From Sebastes aleutianus (taxonomy: Eukaryota; Chordata; Actinopteri; Perciformes; Sebastidae), in contig CAKAKS010000060.1 of assembly GCA_916700875.1 (NCBI GenBank), positions 8,993,834 through 9,057,833 of the forward strand: a DNA stretch of 64,000 bases. Direction: 5' to 3'. Below the pieces are notes generated by a model. It was not told the origin of the DNA, searched no databases, and worked only from the letters and a program-made list of their open reading frames with translations. The stretch's first letter is position 1; every line of letters starts with the position of its first letter. Below, piece after piece: positions 37,201 to 49,419 of the stretch. The position numbers were made by a program, and so were the translations under genes.

Positions 37201-38507
37201 TTGACCTGCCATTAAAACAGTCTAAAGTTATACAGTATCTTCCTCTCTGACCTGATGCCTGTTGGTTTATTTTCTCTCTGTGCAGAAACTCTACCCTCTC
37301 TTAGTTTGGGAAAAGCTAGTCAGCAGATGTTGAGTTATTTTGTCAGTTTTCAACTGATGTCATGGCCTTTATCAGTGGGTAGGTTTTGCGTAACTCTTTC
37401 TTAAAGTGGTCCAATTTTTTTAAAACTGCATTTATATAGTTTTGTGCACAAATTTGAAGTAATTTTTTTTCTGTAATTTTAAGTCCCATTTATTGAATTT
37501 TTCTAATTTCTTATGTTTTAAAAAAAAAATACATTAACAGTTCTGTGCACAGAAGGTAAATGTGTTTTTCTGTAATTTTTAGTTTCATTTATTCATTTTT
37601 TCCAATTTAGTTTTGTGCACATATTTGAAGTCTTTTCCCTGTAATTTTAAGTCCCATTTATTTAATTTTTAATTGTAAAAAAAGTAATTAAAAAACATTT
37701 GCACAGTTTTGCACATAAATTTAAATTAAATGTGTTTTTTTCTGTAATTTTAAGACTCATTAATTTAATTTTCTCTGAAAATATCCAGAGGCATGTGGAC
37801 AGAAGGAGTCAAGGACCCAAACTTTACTCCTGAACTCAAGCAGCACCCTCTACACAATGTGTGCTAATATTTCAGAAGGTATTCACGACTTTTGTGGGAT
37901 TTAACTAGAAATATTTCTGTCAACAATCTACAGAACATATGTGACCATAAAGCTGCAGAGCCACAAAATGTCAGGAGAGTTATATATTTCCTGAAGGCCT
38001 GGGGAGATACTGGTGTGTCTGCAGTATGTTTACATGCAGTTGCCCCCTGAGGCGGAACTGAATGCAGACTTTACAGCGTTGAAGCACACATCAGCTGACA
38101 GCTGAAATTAGTTGAACATGGATGTTTCTTGTAGACGATCCAGCTCCGGTTTATCTCAAAGTTATTACCAACCAGACAGCTGCATGTCAGCAGCTACTGA
38201 CTGTGTCGTATCTGTATAAACTTGTGAGCTGGATTATAAACTGTATTTGCTTTGTGTTACATCGCCACTGTGTGCGTTTCGTGTTATCTGGTTGCAGGTT
38301 TTTGCCTGCATCATGTTCATGTTCAGATTTGAATGGTTTTAACACACCAGGTAATCACGGGAGAGTGCGGTGGTTCTTACCAAGGTAGTTGACCAGGATC
38401 CAGTCTTCGTCGTCCTCCTCTTCCTCCTTGTCGTCTCCAGGTCTGCTGCATTGACTCAGCTCCTCAACGTCGTCCCCGAACAGAGCGCTGGCGAACCTCT
38501 GGAACAT
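31283..38507 (-). CDS. tp53inp1: Tumor protein p53-inducible nuclear protein 1
   Basis: Three coding exons on the minus strand: 38381-38507, 32080-32599 and 31283-31508 (TGA at 31283-31285), with GT-AG borders and one frame; 873 bp, 290 residues, somewhat longer than the ~240 of the human protein. Start chosen at MFQRF (38505-38507), the family N-terminus; the open frame upstream is ordinary 5'UTR. Residues 31-39 EDDEDWILV form the LC3-interacting region (acidic, then W36-x-x-V39). Exon 2 holds long acidic runs and the two family signatures EESWFVTPPPCFTG and SPLENLLIEHPSMSVYAH. Exon 3 is basic (RRSSLHSACYAAALSARAGL to QPSQRHLNF). The family shuttles between nucleus and autophagosomes, promoting p53/p73-dependent cell-cycle arrest and autophagy. 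Paralogue tp53inp2 is the alternative, but adjacency to ccne2 supports tp53inp1. Confidence 0.9.
31585..31976. mobile_element. Deleted copy of the hAT-like element, in a tp53inp1 intron
   Basis: It shares blocks with 1391-2492 in the same order and orientation, from GTGGTAAACACTACACATCC (compare 1677 onward) through AGGAGATAGGTGAATCGTCC at the right end. Much of the interior between these blocks is missing and the left inverted end is gone. It sits in the intron between tp53inp1 coding exons 2 and 3. Confidence 0.6.
34225..34330. repeat. Dispersed repeat, copy 2
   Basis: See 28975-29075. Shared core: CCAAATATAGACAACATGAG and AGAATTAGTGAGTGAGGGAA. This copy is in the intron between tp53inp1 coding exons 1 and 2. 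Confidence 0.7.
36305..36725. mobile_element. DNA element with AGAGCGAAGGAAA end, copy 2 (partial)
   Basis: It shares the internal block GTGCCATTGCACTGACTGTATC and the Cys/Asp-coding block around 36640 with copy 1 in the opposite direction. One terminal repeat is visible (AAGAGCGAAGGAAATTTTCG). Confidence 0.55.
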
Positions 38508-38760
38508 CCCTGAACGTCCTGCGGGGGCGCGAGGCTGAGGGAGGGGCTGGAGGAGGCGCGTGGCTCGGGGCGACGGCGGGGAGGCGTGGCGCGCACTTTG
38601 GTCATCAGCTGCGGGGTTCACGGCTGGGGGAAGGCTCCGGAAAGGTGCTAAAGTGCATCAATAAGGTGTGGTCATGGATCATCTGCGGGCCAGCAGACAC
38701 AGGCTGGACATCGCTCAACGTCAGGATCGCTTCGCCGAGTGCAAAAGTACAAAACGAGCC
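38508..38760 (-). other. tp53inp1: tp53inp1 5'UTR part of the first coding exon
   Basis: A minus-strand acceptor (CTCTCAG|GGCTCG) at 38760 opens the exon that contains the MFQRF start. The 253 bases before the ATG are GC-rich and contain an in-frame extension from 38621 that does not match the family. Confidence 0.55.
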
Positions 38761-39324
38761 CTGAGAGGAGAAAAGAAAGAGACGTTGTTATGATTCAGGA
38801 CAGGATTCAGTAACGCTAAAAGTAGAGATGCTTTTCCAAGTCAACTGAGACACGTTTGAGTTTTAAAACTACACACATAAGACTTTAACCCTGCAGACTG
38901 ATAGTAGAAACATCTCCAGATTTGGTTCATATGAGGCAGTAAAGTTGTCACCATCACCGAGGAAGGATTAACTTCCTGTCAGGCCTGATGGTGGCGAGCA
39001 GCAGCTGCAGTGTCTACAGCTATTGAGCAGAAAGACGCCGTGCTGCTGACAGTGTTTTATCCAACAGTAAATAAAGAGATGTGCTGTATTCAGGGACACA
39101 GCTGGCTGGCAGCCGGTCTGCTGGTCTCAGTACAGTCTTTCATGGATGGGGACGTATTAGTGGACAGAATAAGAAGTGATCAGTGTCGCTGTCCCACTGC
39201 AGCTGCTGTATAAAAGGGGAAGGGAGGGGACGGAGGCTCCTTTTGGCACAATATTACTGGATGAAAGCCAACAGTGCCGTGTGGCCTTCACTGCCCCGTG
39301 TTTTGCCTCTGAGGCTACACACAA

Positions 39325-39830
39325 CTAGTGTTGTCACAATACCAAAATTATGACTCTGATACGATACCCTGCCTAATGCGGATACGATACCACGGCAAAA
39401 ATCTAAAACATCAGGACAAGTAATGGAATAATATTATGTTATCGGTACATTTGATCGGTAATTAAAGCTGCGCTCTTATTTTCCTTGTTTTTTTAAGGGA
39501 GTTCTGCTGATACAGACACCAGCTCAGAGCGGGACTGTGCATTTATATATGTATATATAGATATCTATATCTATATATATATAAATAAAATCAACAATCA
39601 ACAAATTAAATTATAAAATCACAAGACACTTAATGGATTAACTGAAAATTGTCTTTGTGTACAATAAGACAGATGTAAACAAACATGTAACAACATCAGA
39701 AAATGCATCATTATGTGGTGTCTATTATTAAATGTGTATTAGAAGGTCTGTTAATCGATTTGAGAGTGATGGAAGATTTCAATACTGCATTTTTCATCTT
39801 GTTAGGGCAACCCTTTGGTTTGAATTACAG
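39325..39830. mobile_element. hAT-like dispersed repeat (TGTTGTCACAATACC), in tp53inp1 intron 1
   Basis: CTAGTGTTGTCACAATACCA with GATACGATACC sub-repeats is a well-known type of fish element end. The far limit, GTTAGGGCAACCC near 39800, is tentative. Confidence 0.4.
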
Positions 39831-40229
39831 ATTGTACCTTTAAAAGATGAAGTGTGTAGGATGTGACGGCATCTAGCGGTGAGGTTGCAGATTGCAACCA
39901 ACTGAAACTTCTCTTATGTGCCAATCCTGTCTGAAAACTACGGTGGCTGACATGAAAACGTGACACAGAACACAACGTGGAAGACAAAAAAATCAAACAT
40001 GCTAGACTTTCTGACGGGATGTCATAAGGCGTCCCAGACGCGGCTTCGATTGCCGTCTGCTAGACACACTACACGAGGTAAAACAATTTTATGTCGAGCA
40101 CAATACTCATTATCCTTCCCGATTTGACACCCTACGACGGGCTAATCGGGCTGATATGGTGTAGTCTGAACCAGCCACAAGCTAACGAAAACACAACGAT
40201 TCTTATTTTTAGGTGATCATACACTACAA

Positions 40230-40940
40230 GAAAACTGTGGTTATTGTTATATACTGCACGTCTTAATGCAAATATTTGTAGGCTACATATTTCTTCTATT
40301 CTCATCTTATTTTTAATTTGACTAAATACTTAGTATAGTTATTCAAGTACTGCACTTACGTATGTTTTGAGGTATTAATAAATGATGATGTATAATTATA
40401 GATTAAACTACCAGCAGTATATAATGTCATTAAAATGAGCTCCATCTTTACCAGCTGCAACACATGAATGCATCGATAATTATAATACAATAAATAGTAT
40501 TTTACATAATGAGTATTTTACTTTTACTGTAAAATAATGTGTGCAATAATTCAACTATCATTAATACGCTTTTATACTGTACATTTCAAGAATTACTCTA
40601 ATTTAATTGTTATTTACACCATTCTGGCATTTATATTTAACACACTTAATGATCCCACTTCTCAGCATTTTGTATTTACTTATTCGCACTGTGGTTATTT
40701 GCCATATATTGCACGTCTTAATGCAAATATTTGTACATATTTCTTATATTCTCATTTATAATGAGTACTTAATTATATTTCTTTACATATATTGTTTTAT
40801 ATTGTAGCATTATGTACATCATTTACATGTTATAAACTCCTCTATTTCTATTTAAACTTCTTTATGTTTAAACAAAAGCAACTGTAATGTCCCAATTTCC
40901 CCTCTGGAATCAATAAAGTATTTCTGATTCTGATACTTAT
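40230..40940 (+). mobile_element. LINE-like 3' region, copy 1
   Basis: It ends in CCCCTCTGGAATCAATAAAG, then TATTTCTGATTCTGATAC, a typical fish LINE 3' tail. Blocks such as ATATTGCACGTCTTAATGCA occur twice inside it (40250, 40710). The reverse complement of the same element is at 48345-48935. Confidence 0.6.
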
Positions 40941-42656
40941 TAATATAATGTTGCATCTCTACCAATAATTCTTCTAAAATATTTAAGATAGCTGTGGTAG
41001 ACTTTTCCCCTGAAATTCAAACTGGCATGAACGCATCAGCCTACAATTTGGAGAAACCCAAATGTCGGATTTTTTTCAACCAGCACCTGGAAGCACCCTA
41101 TATTCAAACTGAGTGCATAATCCCGGCTGTGATGCGTTTAAACCCCTGTGTGCCGGCTCGTATTTCTCGCTTATTCATTACTTCTTCTGCAAAACAAAAG
41201 CCGAAACTCTGTAAACATCGAGAGAGGGACAGAGAATAGAAAGAAAGGTTTTAACTGAAGGACAACAGGCTGCTAATCTGCTGCACCTGTTCCTCCTCCA
41301 CCCTACCAGCACATCTCATCTAAATACTAAATATGTATTAAGATCATCATAATAACCGCCGAGCACAAAGGAAAGCTCCTCTGGGCGTGTTTTATAGGCG
41401 ATTAATGTCGGTAAATGGGTCAGTGAGTCACGACACCGCAATGAATGCCCTCATTACAGCATTATTTATTCATCCAAGTGTAAAATAAACGCTTAAATCT
41501 GATGTAAATACAGATTATAGATTGCAAGATTACACATCTATGTAGACATGGATAAAAAACACATTTTAGTTTGCAAACAAGAGCTTATATAGTTATCTAT
41601 GTAAGCAGAAACAGAGATATATGACAGTAAATTTCAATATCAAGTGGGATCCGTCGTGATTAAGATGTTTTTGAGCTAATTTGGAGCTGCAAAAGCAACA
41701 ATTATTACCAGCTAGTTTATGATAAAATGACAAATGTCTTGCTTTTGTCAAGAGGCAACAGTCCCAACCCCCCCAAAATAATTAATTTACACAACAATGA
41801 CATAAAACAGAGGAATGCAGTGAATTATCCAATTAAAGAATATTGATTAGGTTGGATATTTTTGCTAGAAAAGAGGGCTGCAACTAACATCTATTCTCCT
41901 TTTAATAAGCATATTTGTGTTTCTTATTTTGTTAATTAACCAAGTGGTTGGTTTATAAAACATCAGAAAATAGTGAAAGATTACAATCACAAGCTCTTAG
42001 AGCCTTGTTTTGTTCGACCAACAGTCCAAAAACCTGACTTCAAAACAACATGAGAAGCAGCAAATCCTCATTTAGATAAAGCTAAAAACAGTGCAATGTT
42101 CGACTTTAGTGATAAATGACCAATTTATCAAAATGGTTATCGATTAATTCTCACGTCGAGGGACTGAAAGACTAATCGGCTAACAATTTCAGCCCTAATG
42201 CGATTCCCCAACCAGTCTGTGGGACAAAAAGACAGACTGGTCCCATAACAACAGTCTGCAGCAGTAAGCAGCCTGTATGTTGGTCACAAAGGAGAAGAGG
42301 AGGAGGCTGTAACTCTACACCAGATGGGCCTGTCTGTTAAACTTGTATCTCCTGAAATATATTATGAAAATATTTCCCAGAACACACAAAGAACTTCCTC
42401 TAGTTGAGTCGAGGGAGAAACATCCGCAGAGCGAAGCTAGCATGAAAACAGGCCAGCTAGCTTCAAAGCTAATCTGCGTTAGCCGAATAAAAATGCATTA
42501 AAAACATTAAATAACGCGACGTAACTTGTTTACATGTGTCTGTTTTTGATAATAGAAAGTGTCTTTAGTGTAATGAGTATGAAAAGGCTGATTAAAGTGA
42601 GAATAAGAGGCGCTGGAGCCGTTAACGGTCACCGTGGAGATAAACAAAGAGCTCAC

Positions 42657-42860
42657 CTGCGGCAGAGATGGAGGAGGATGTAAACAGTTGATTATAAAAA
42701 TCCTTAAAACTGAGGTAGACAGGTTACTTTTCGCAAAATAGAAAAACTTGAGGTTTCTTCGCAGAAGAAATAAAGTTATAAAAAAGGTTACTTTAACGTC
42801 TGTACATGGGGAGTTATAGTGCGGCTCGGTTTTCTTTCTTTTCTCCCTTCTTCTTCTTCT
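42657..42860 (-). other. tp53inp1: tp53inp1 non-coding first exon
   Basis: GCCGCAG|GTGAGC on the minus strand gives a consensus donor at 42657, 3.9 kb upstream of the coding exon. The 5' limit is inferred to lie near the (TTC)n tract at 42851-42872. Confidence 0.4.
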
Positions 42861-42869
42861 TCTTCTTCT

Positions 42870-43040
42870 TCAGTCCGTTTCCTCCAGACTGCTCCTTCTT
42901 TTGTTGTTGTTGTGGAGCTCCAACAGCTGATCGCCCTGACGTCACACTTAGAGCAGCCTATCGGAGGGGTCGGGCCTTCAGCGGCTCAGCCAATCACAGG
43001 CCGCGTTACAAGCTGTCACTAACACACGTGACTCCTCCTT
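42870..43040 (-). promoter_or_regulatory. tp53inp1: tp53inp1 CpG-rich promoter
   Basis: GC-rich block with a perfect CRE TGACGTCA (42937-42944), CCAAT in AGCCAATCACAG, and an E-box CACGTG within ACACACGTGACTCC (about 43025). The arrangement suits a TATA-less stress-responsive promoter; occupancy is inferred only. Confidence 0.5.
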
Positions 43041-43049
43041 CTCCTGGTA

Positions 43050-43690
43050 AGGGCATGACTGGGTAAAGCTCTCCTGGTTGGGAGGAGGAGCAGGAATAAA
43101 TCTGGGCTTTTTCTTCCAAAAAAACAGAAATATATTACATAAGCAGAACATCCGGGTCGTGCTGCAGGGTTTCCTGTTTTCTAAGTATCCGCACACCCGA
43201 AAAATGTCGACCCTGAAGTGGAAAACTATTATAAAGTTTGAGTCATAAACAAAAACAATAAATGTGGAGCTTTTTGCAAAACACCTCTGACCAGACTTAG
43301 GTTGAATTTTATTGCATTTAACTCTCACAAGGACATCATTCAAACATAGTTATGTAAGTACTGTCAGCCTATATGCATGAGGAAAAACTTTTGTTTTTTT
43401 TAAACAATATTTTTTATTGAATTTTACATATAAACATATATACATATATACACATACAGACAGACTAACAATATTGATAATTAAATTATACAATGAAATG
43501 TTTAGTCAGAATTTCCACAGTAATCAAAGAAAGAGAGACATGACCTTTCATGTATTTCACATATCTAACAAAGAAAACAAAGAAAATAAAAGATAAGACA
43601 AAACAAATAAATACCTCAAAGAAGAAGAACAATGAAAAAAACACAGGAAAAACATAGTTAAGTAAAAGTACTTATATAACACTGTACTAA
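43050..43690. other. Gene-free stretch left of foldback copy C
   Basis: No exon recognised. TTTAAACAATATTTTTTATTGAATTT at 43400 hints at a reverse-oriented LINE tail but is too short to classify. Confidence 0.4.
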
Positions 43691-43699
43691 TACTTAACT

Positions 43700-44356
43700 G
43701 TATGGAGGATGAAACCTGCCAAACTTGTAAATACTCGATAAATAAATAAATGAATTTGTCATTAAATGTAGTAAAATAATATTAAAAATAAATGTAGCCA
43801 TTAATTAATTGATAAAATGTGACATAAATTATATTTCTGATTTAATTAGCTTCTTTATTTATTTATCTTTGTATTAATTCCCTTATTTATTTACTCTTCT
43901 GTTTAATTTTCCCTTTTATTTATTTATGTAGCCCCGTCATTTGCATAATGAGGCAGAAATGCATGAAGAAATGTATAAAGAAAGGAATACAGAAATAAAT
44001 ACGTTTGGGGAAATAAGTAAGGGGTGGAAAACAAAGGGAAAATCATGCAGAAATAAATAAATACATGAATATATAAGAAAGAAAGAAATACATTTAAAAA
44101 TGAATAAAAATAAATACATAAATAAATAAAAGGTAAAAATTAAACGGAAAAGTAAATAACGGAATTGAAAAAAGATAAATAAATAAAGAAGCAAAATAAA
44201 ATATAAATATCAATTGATGTCACATTTTATCAATTAATTAATGGCTACATTTATTTTTAATATTATTTTTGTCACATTTAATGACATATTTATTTATCAG
44301 TTTGTGTATTTATTTATTAATTTATTTTTGATTTTGGCAGGTTTCGTCCTCCATGG
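43700..44356. mobile_element. AT-rich foldback element, copy C
   Basis: Both terminal inverted repeats are preserved: TATGGAGGATGAAACCTGCC at the left and GGCAGGTTTCGTCCTCCAT at the right. Long palindromic arms and an ATTTGCAT octamer (43939-43946) near the centre. Non-coding. Confidence 0.75.
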
Positions 44357-44419
44357 TGGTGGAGGAAGTATTCTAGTTAAGTAAAAGTACTAATATAACA
44401 CTGTACAAATACTCCACTG

Positions 44420-44817
44420 CTATGGAGGATGGAACCTGCCAAAATTATAAAATAAATGAATAAATAAATAAACGACTCGATAAATAAATAAATAAATAAA
44501 TAAGTCATTAAATTTAACAAAAATATGATTAAAAATAAGTGTATACATTATTGAATTTATAAAATAAAAGTAATAATTATAACTTTTTTTTAAATCATCG
44601 TAAACATTCAATAACGCAACATAACCTCTTAATATCTGTCTGTTTCTTACAGTAGAAAGTCTCTCTACTGTAATGTGGATGAAAAACATCATTAGCGTCG
44701 GCATAAGCTGAGCTGTTAAACTATAAAGATATTCTTCAAACTTCTTGAATTTATTTATTGAGTCATTTATTTATTCATTAATTACATTTTTATTTTGGTA
44801 GGTTCCGTCCTCCATAG
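44420..44817. mobile_element. AT-rich foldback element, copy D (internally rearranged)
   Basis: Ends TATGGAGGATGGAACCTGCC and GGTAGGTTCCGTCCTCCATA are both present. The interior is shorter than in other copies and lacks the octamer centre; about 44580-44740 is unrelated to the family, so it was replaced or deleted. Confidence 0.7.
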
Positions 44818-45479
44818 AGATGTTTCAAGATTTTCTACATTCTTAATCGTCAAAATAGAAATATTTTCTGTTCTTTTCTTCAAGCTGTGACAATGTTCTT
44901 TCTTGTTGATCTTGAACTTTAAAGATGTTCTCTAGTCTCCAAATTTCATATACACGTTATTCTTCATTCAAACACTCAAGATGTTCTGCTTTTATTCAAA
45001 GTTTACCATCTCAAACTGTAAGAAATGTTCAAAGTAAAAGTTTTTTTCTCTTCTCCATCAAACCATGTAGATTGTTTTTTATTGATCTTAAATTGTGCAG
45101 GTTATTCTGTTCTCTATTTTTAGAGAGCAGCTCAGGACTTCCTATTCTTGTTTGTTGGTTTGTTGACCTCTGACCTCTAAACAGCCAGATACTCGGATCA
45201 AAGCAGACTAAAGTCGCTCTGGATGACAGCATTCAGCTAAAAATCTAAAATGTAGAACATGAACTGCTGCCTCTAATCGGCATGTTGGCGGGTGTCCCTA
45301 CATAAGACGATGATATGTGTTATAAAACACGGGAAGCAGACAGACAGGTTCACTCTCTGCGGGTTCTTGTCTCAGTCTGTTGATGTTAATGATAATAACA
45401 TGACGACTGAACGTTAAACTGTAATGCCGGAGGAATGCTGCATCGTGCTCTTAAGTATTCAGACAGTCTAATACTCACA

Positions 45480-46203
45480 TATGGAGGATGGAACCTATAA
45501 ACCTATAAAAAATAAATGAATAAATAAATAAATGACTTGATAAATAAATAAAAATGTCATTAAATGTAGCAAAAATAATATAAAAATAAATTTAGTCATT
45601 ATTTAATTGATAAATGTTGCATAAATTGATATTTCTGTTTTAATTTGCTTCTTTAGTTATTCATCTTTGTATTAATTCCCTTATTTATTTACCCTTCTGT
45701 TAAATTTCCCCTTTTATTTATTTATGTATTTATTTTCATTAATTTTTTTAAGTATTTATTTTTGCATTTATTTGTTATTTATTCGTTTATTTTTAATTTA
45801 TTTACTCATTTTCACTTATTTTTTATTTATTTTATATTTATTTATGAATGTATTTATTTATTTATTCGCGATTTTCCCTTTGCATTTCATCCCTTATTTA
45901 TTTTCCCAAACTTATTTATTTCTGTATTCTTTTTTTGATACATTTCTTATGTATTTCTCCCTCATTATGCAAATGAGGGGGCAGTCAATAAATACATAAA
46001 AGGGAAAATTAAACAGCAGAGTAAATAAATAAGGGAATTAATACAAAGATAAATAAATAGAGAAGCAAAACCGAAATATAATTTATGTCACAATTAATTA
46101 ATGGCTACATTTATTTTTTATACTATTTTTGCTACTTTTAATGATTCATTTATCGAATCACTTATTTATTTATTTTCATTTTGGCAGGTTCCGTCCTCTA
46201 TAC
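45480..46203. mobile_element. AT-rich foldback element, copy E
   Basis: Left end TATGGAGGATGGAACCT, right end GGCAGGTTCCGTCCTCTATA. The central CTCATTATGCAAATGAG is an exact short palindrome around an octamer motif (45967-45974). Right after it comes the 'variable tandem' repeat at 46205. Confidence 0.75.
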
Positions 46204-46204
46204 T

Positions 46205-46400
46205 CACAGCGGTGGAAGAAGTAATCAGATCCTTTACTGCAGTAAAAGTACTAATACCACACTTTGAAAATACTCCACTACAAGTAAAAGTCCAGCATTC
46301 AAAACTTTACTTCAGTAATAGTATGTAATCAGCTAAATGTAGTTAAAGTAGTTAAAGTAAAAGTATTAATGCGGTAAAATGTTCCCTGTCAGTGTTTTAT
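46205..46400. repeat. Dispersed repeat GTGGAAGAAGTAATCAGATCC, single unit
   Basis: AGATCCTTTACTGCAGTAAA, then ACTAATACCACAC, CTCCACTACAAGTAAAAGTC and CAGCATTC; the same consensus as 10975 and 48215. Confidence 0.65.
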
Positions 46401-47214
46401 TATTATATCTTATGTTTATACTGTTTTAACATTCTAAGTGCTGCAAAAATAGTTTCTCACTGAAGGACAGTAACGAGATGAAGTGACTCGTTCAAATAAA
46501 AGCTTTATATTTGTATTGCTTCATGTTATTAAATCTCTACTATTCACACAGGAAAGGGAGGGATTTTTAAGTTTAATGTGGATTGTCCAAAAAGTGTGTA
46601 GGTTGAGCTTAATTTAGGAAGCTGTCCTTGATGTTTTTGACCTCTCCACCTCCAGAGATACGCGGGGAATTGAACCTCTAACCTCAGCAGTGTCACCACT
46701 CCTGGTGCTCGTCCTTCCTCAACGGTAGAAAGTGTGAATCATTCCAGCTAACAAAACAGAACAAAAATTCCATGTGGGAAAAACACACAGAGAAGCAGGA
46801 CACTGGGACAACATGTTACTCTAGATTTTTCCATTCCCACATAACAAGGTCACACCTGAACTGTTCTGACATCACAACACTGATAACAAGTCCTTCACCA
46901 CTCCCCTTCCTGTTTTGGTTCTTTTCCCTTTCTGCAGTGTGTTGCATCACAGAAGCTTCACCTCCACTGTATACGCTAACCTGTAGTCTTAAACTAGAAC
47001 AGGTATTTTTTATCACTCAACAGGGCGGATAAAGTCATTATTGTTCACCTTCGTTTACATTGTGACATAGAGCGTTTGGCCTCGGCGGCGGTCTGCGCGC
47101 GCAGAGTGTCCTTCTAGTTTTATATAAATTGAGACTCACGTGAGTCCATGGATGGATTACTGAACAGGCCTACTGGGCACAGGCCCAGGGGACCAAACGG
47201 TCAGAGACTCAAAA

Positions 47215-47755
47215 TTATCACAAAGAGACACAAAGCAACTACAAAGAGACATAACACAACTACAAAGAGACAAAGGTGACAATAGAGACATAAGACAACT
47301 ACAGAGAGACACAAAACAACCACAAAGAGACAAAAAAGATTACAAATAGACGAAAAATGACTACATATAGACACAAAATGACTACATATAGACACAAAAT
47401 GACTACATATAGACACAAAAAGACTACAAAGAAACGCAAAACAGCTACACAGAGACACAAAACAGCTACAAAGACACACAAATTGACCACAGAGACACAA
47501 AACAACTACAAAGATACACACAACAACTACAAAGAGACAAAAACAACCACAAAGAGACAAACATGACTACAAATAGACACAAAACAGCTAGAGACAAAAT
47601 GACTACAAAGGGACAAAAAACAACCACAAAGAGACACAACATAATTACAAAGAGAAACAAAACAGCTATAAAGAGACACACAATTACTATGAAAAGTGTC
47701 TAAACAACCACAAAGAGAAACAAAACAACATCAAAAAGAGGCTGAACTACTGTAA
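47215..47755. repeat. Minisatellite CTACAAAGAGACACAAAACA, array 1
   Basis: About 25 diverged copies of a ~21-bp unit (ACAACTACAAAGAGACACAA). The minus-strand ORFs rich in VVVLCLF are its translation and do not mark genes. Confidence 0.9.
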
Positions 47756-48030
47756 AGTCTGTGTGTTTTATTTCTACAGTATGTAGGAGAGGTGTTGAGG
47801 CCTTTTGCATGTCTGTGCCCAGCTGCCCCGTGTCTCATAATCCGCCCATATGTGAGTCATATCGTCATCATTAGCTGTTAATGAAGCACACAAGGTGTTC
47901 AGGACTCTGTGAACAAAATGTCCAGTCTGACAACACAATAATAAATGATCACTGTTAGACATCACATTCACCGTCACAACAATGAACCTCCGCCTTCCTT
48001 CTACTGCGTCTTTACATAACCTGGCTAATG

Positions 48031-48037
<7 letters not shown>

Positions 48038-48084
<47 letters not shown>
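48038..48084. repeat. (GT)n microsatellite
   Basis: About 23 uninterrupted GT units. Confidence 0.9.
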
Positions 48085-48085
<1 letters not shown>

Positions 48086-48214
48086 GCACAATACTGTCCT
48101 CTGGGTCAACGACCTGGTGTTGTTGCCACTGAACACTTATTGAGTAATGAAAAATTCTTCCCGTTTGTTCTCAAGAAGCAGGTGTAATGTTTACCATAGC
48201 TGTAGTAACATTTG

Positions 48215-48335
48215 CAGCAGTGGAGGAAGTATTCAGATCTTTTACTTCAGTAAAAGTAGAAATACCACAGCGTAGAAATACTCTGGTACAAAGTCAAAAT
48301 CCTGCATTCAAAATTTTACTTGAGTACAAAAGTAT
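48215..48335. repeat. Dispersed repeat AGTGGAGGAAGTATTCAGAT, single unit
   Basis: Third copy of the repeat seen at 10975 and 46205, ending CAAAATTTTACTTGAGTA. Confidence 0.65.
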
Positions 48336-48344
48336 TCGCATCAA

Positions 48345-48935
48345 AATATACTTAAATCAGAATCAGAACTTGGGCGTTACAGTTGCTCTTGTATAAACAT
48401 AAAGAAATCTAAAGATAAATAAAGGAGTATGTAACATGTAATTATATACATAATGCTACAGTATAAACACAACATGTTTAGAAATAGAAGTAAATAATAT
48501 AATTAAAAATAAGAAATGTGAATATAAGAAATATGTACAAATAACCACATCGCAAAAAAAGTAAATACAAAATGCTGAAAAGTTGGATCTATTACATGTG
48601 TTAAATATAAATGCCACAACCATATAAATAAGAGTATTTCTTGATATGTACAGTATTAATGACAGAGTATTGCACAGTTGAATTATTGCACAAATTATTG
48701 TACAGTTAAAGTACCAAAAGTAAAATACTCATTATGCAAAATACTATATATTATATTATTGTATTATAGGTATTGATGCATTAATGTGTTCATCATTTTA
48801 ATGTTGCAGTTGGTAAAGATGGAGCTTATTTTAATGACTTTATATACTGCTGGTAGTTTAATTTATAATAATACATCATTTATTAGTACCTCAAAAAGTG
48901 CAGTAATTGAATAAATGTACTTAGTTACAGATTTT
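48345..48935 (-). mobile_element. LINE-like 3' region, copy 2 (opposite orientation)
   Basis: It begins AATCAGAATCAGAACTTGGG and carries, in reverse, the GTTTATACTGTAGCATTATG and AAAATGAGCTCCATCTTTAC-type blocks of copy 1. No coding capacity. Confidence 0.6.
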
Positions 48936-49419
48936 TCTGTTTTTTTCCCCTCTAAATTAATAATTTTAGACGAGTAAACATTGCAAACTTTTCCTCAAAT
49001 TGGATTTTTAAAATTTTGTATCATAGTTTTATATTTTTGTATTGTAATCACTTTGTCTTCGGTGTCTCTGGAGTTGTAAACACTCGCAGACTGTTTCAGC
49101 GTCTCCTCCAGCTGTTGGCTGTTGTTGTGGTGATAATTATTATGTCAGTGGGCCGGTTTGTCTCGTCGTTCAGGGCGTAAACATGCAGCAAGGAATGTTG
49201 TCCGGGCTGCGAGTAACACACTGACCTCTGTGGTGGAAAGGTCACAGGCCTGAACACATGAGGAGTCTCCACTGACCTTCATTCACTCCCAGTCTAAAGA
49301 ATAACAACTATATCAACCAAATATCTCCAGTTTGATTTTGGCAGCTGGAGATGTTTCAGTGATCTAAAAACAGTAAACGGGAAGACAAACCTTTTTGTTA
49401 AAAGAACAGAGATGATCTG

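Larger units (their letters stand above)
32640..38380. other. Gene-free stretch: tp53inp1 intron
   Basis: Intron between the first and second tp53inp1 coding exons. Apart from the listed repeats I see a diverged repeat around 33930-34210 (CCCGGGAG/CTCCCGCATTTCTCCCG type) and no convincing exon. Confidence 0.5.

Noticed and set aside
43390..43560. Reverse-oriented L1/Tx1-like 3' tail
   Set aside because: Only AT-rich similarity (ATTTTTTATTGAATTTT), no coding remnant and no target duplication seen.
46630..46700. tRNA-like B box (GGTTCAATTCC on the minus strand)
   Set aside because: No matching A box or cloverleaf could be built; at best a decayed tRNA-derived SINE.
47201..47681. Hydrophobic Cys/Val/Leu/Phe ORFs on the minus strand (also 49364-49640), looking like membrane proteins
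   Set aside because: They are products of the CTACAAAGAGACACAAAACA minisatellite read backwards.
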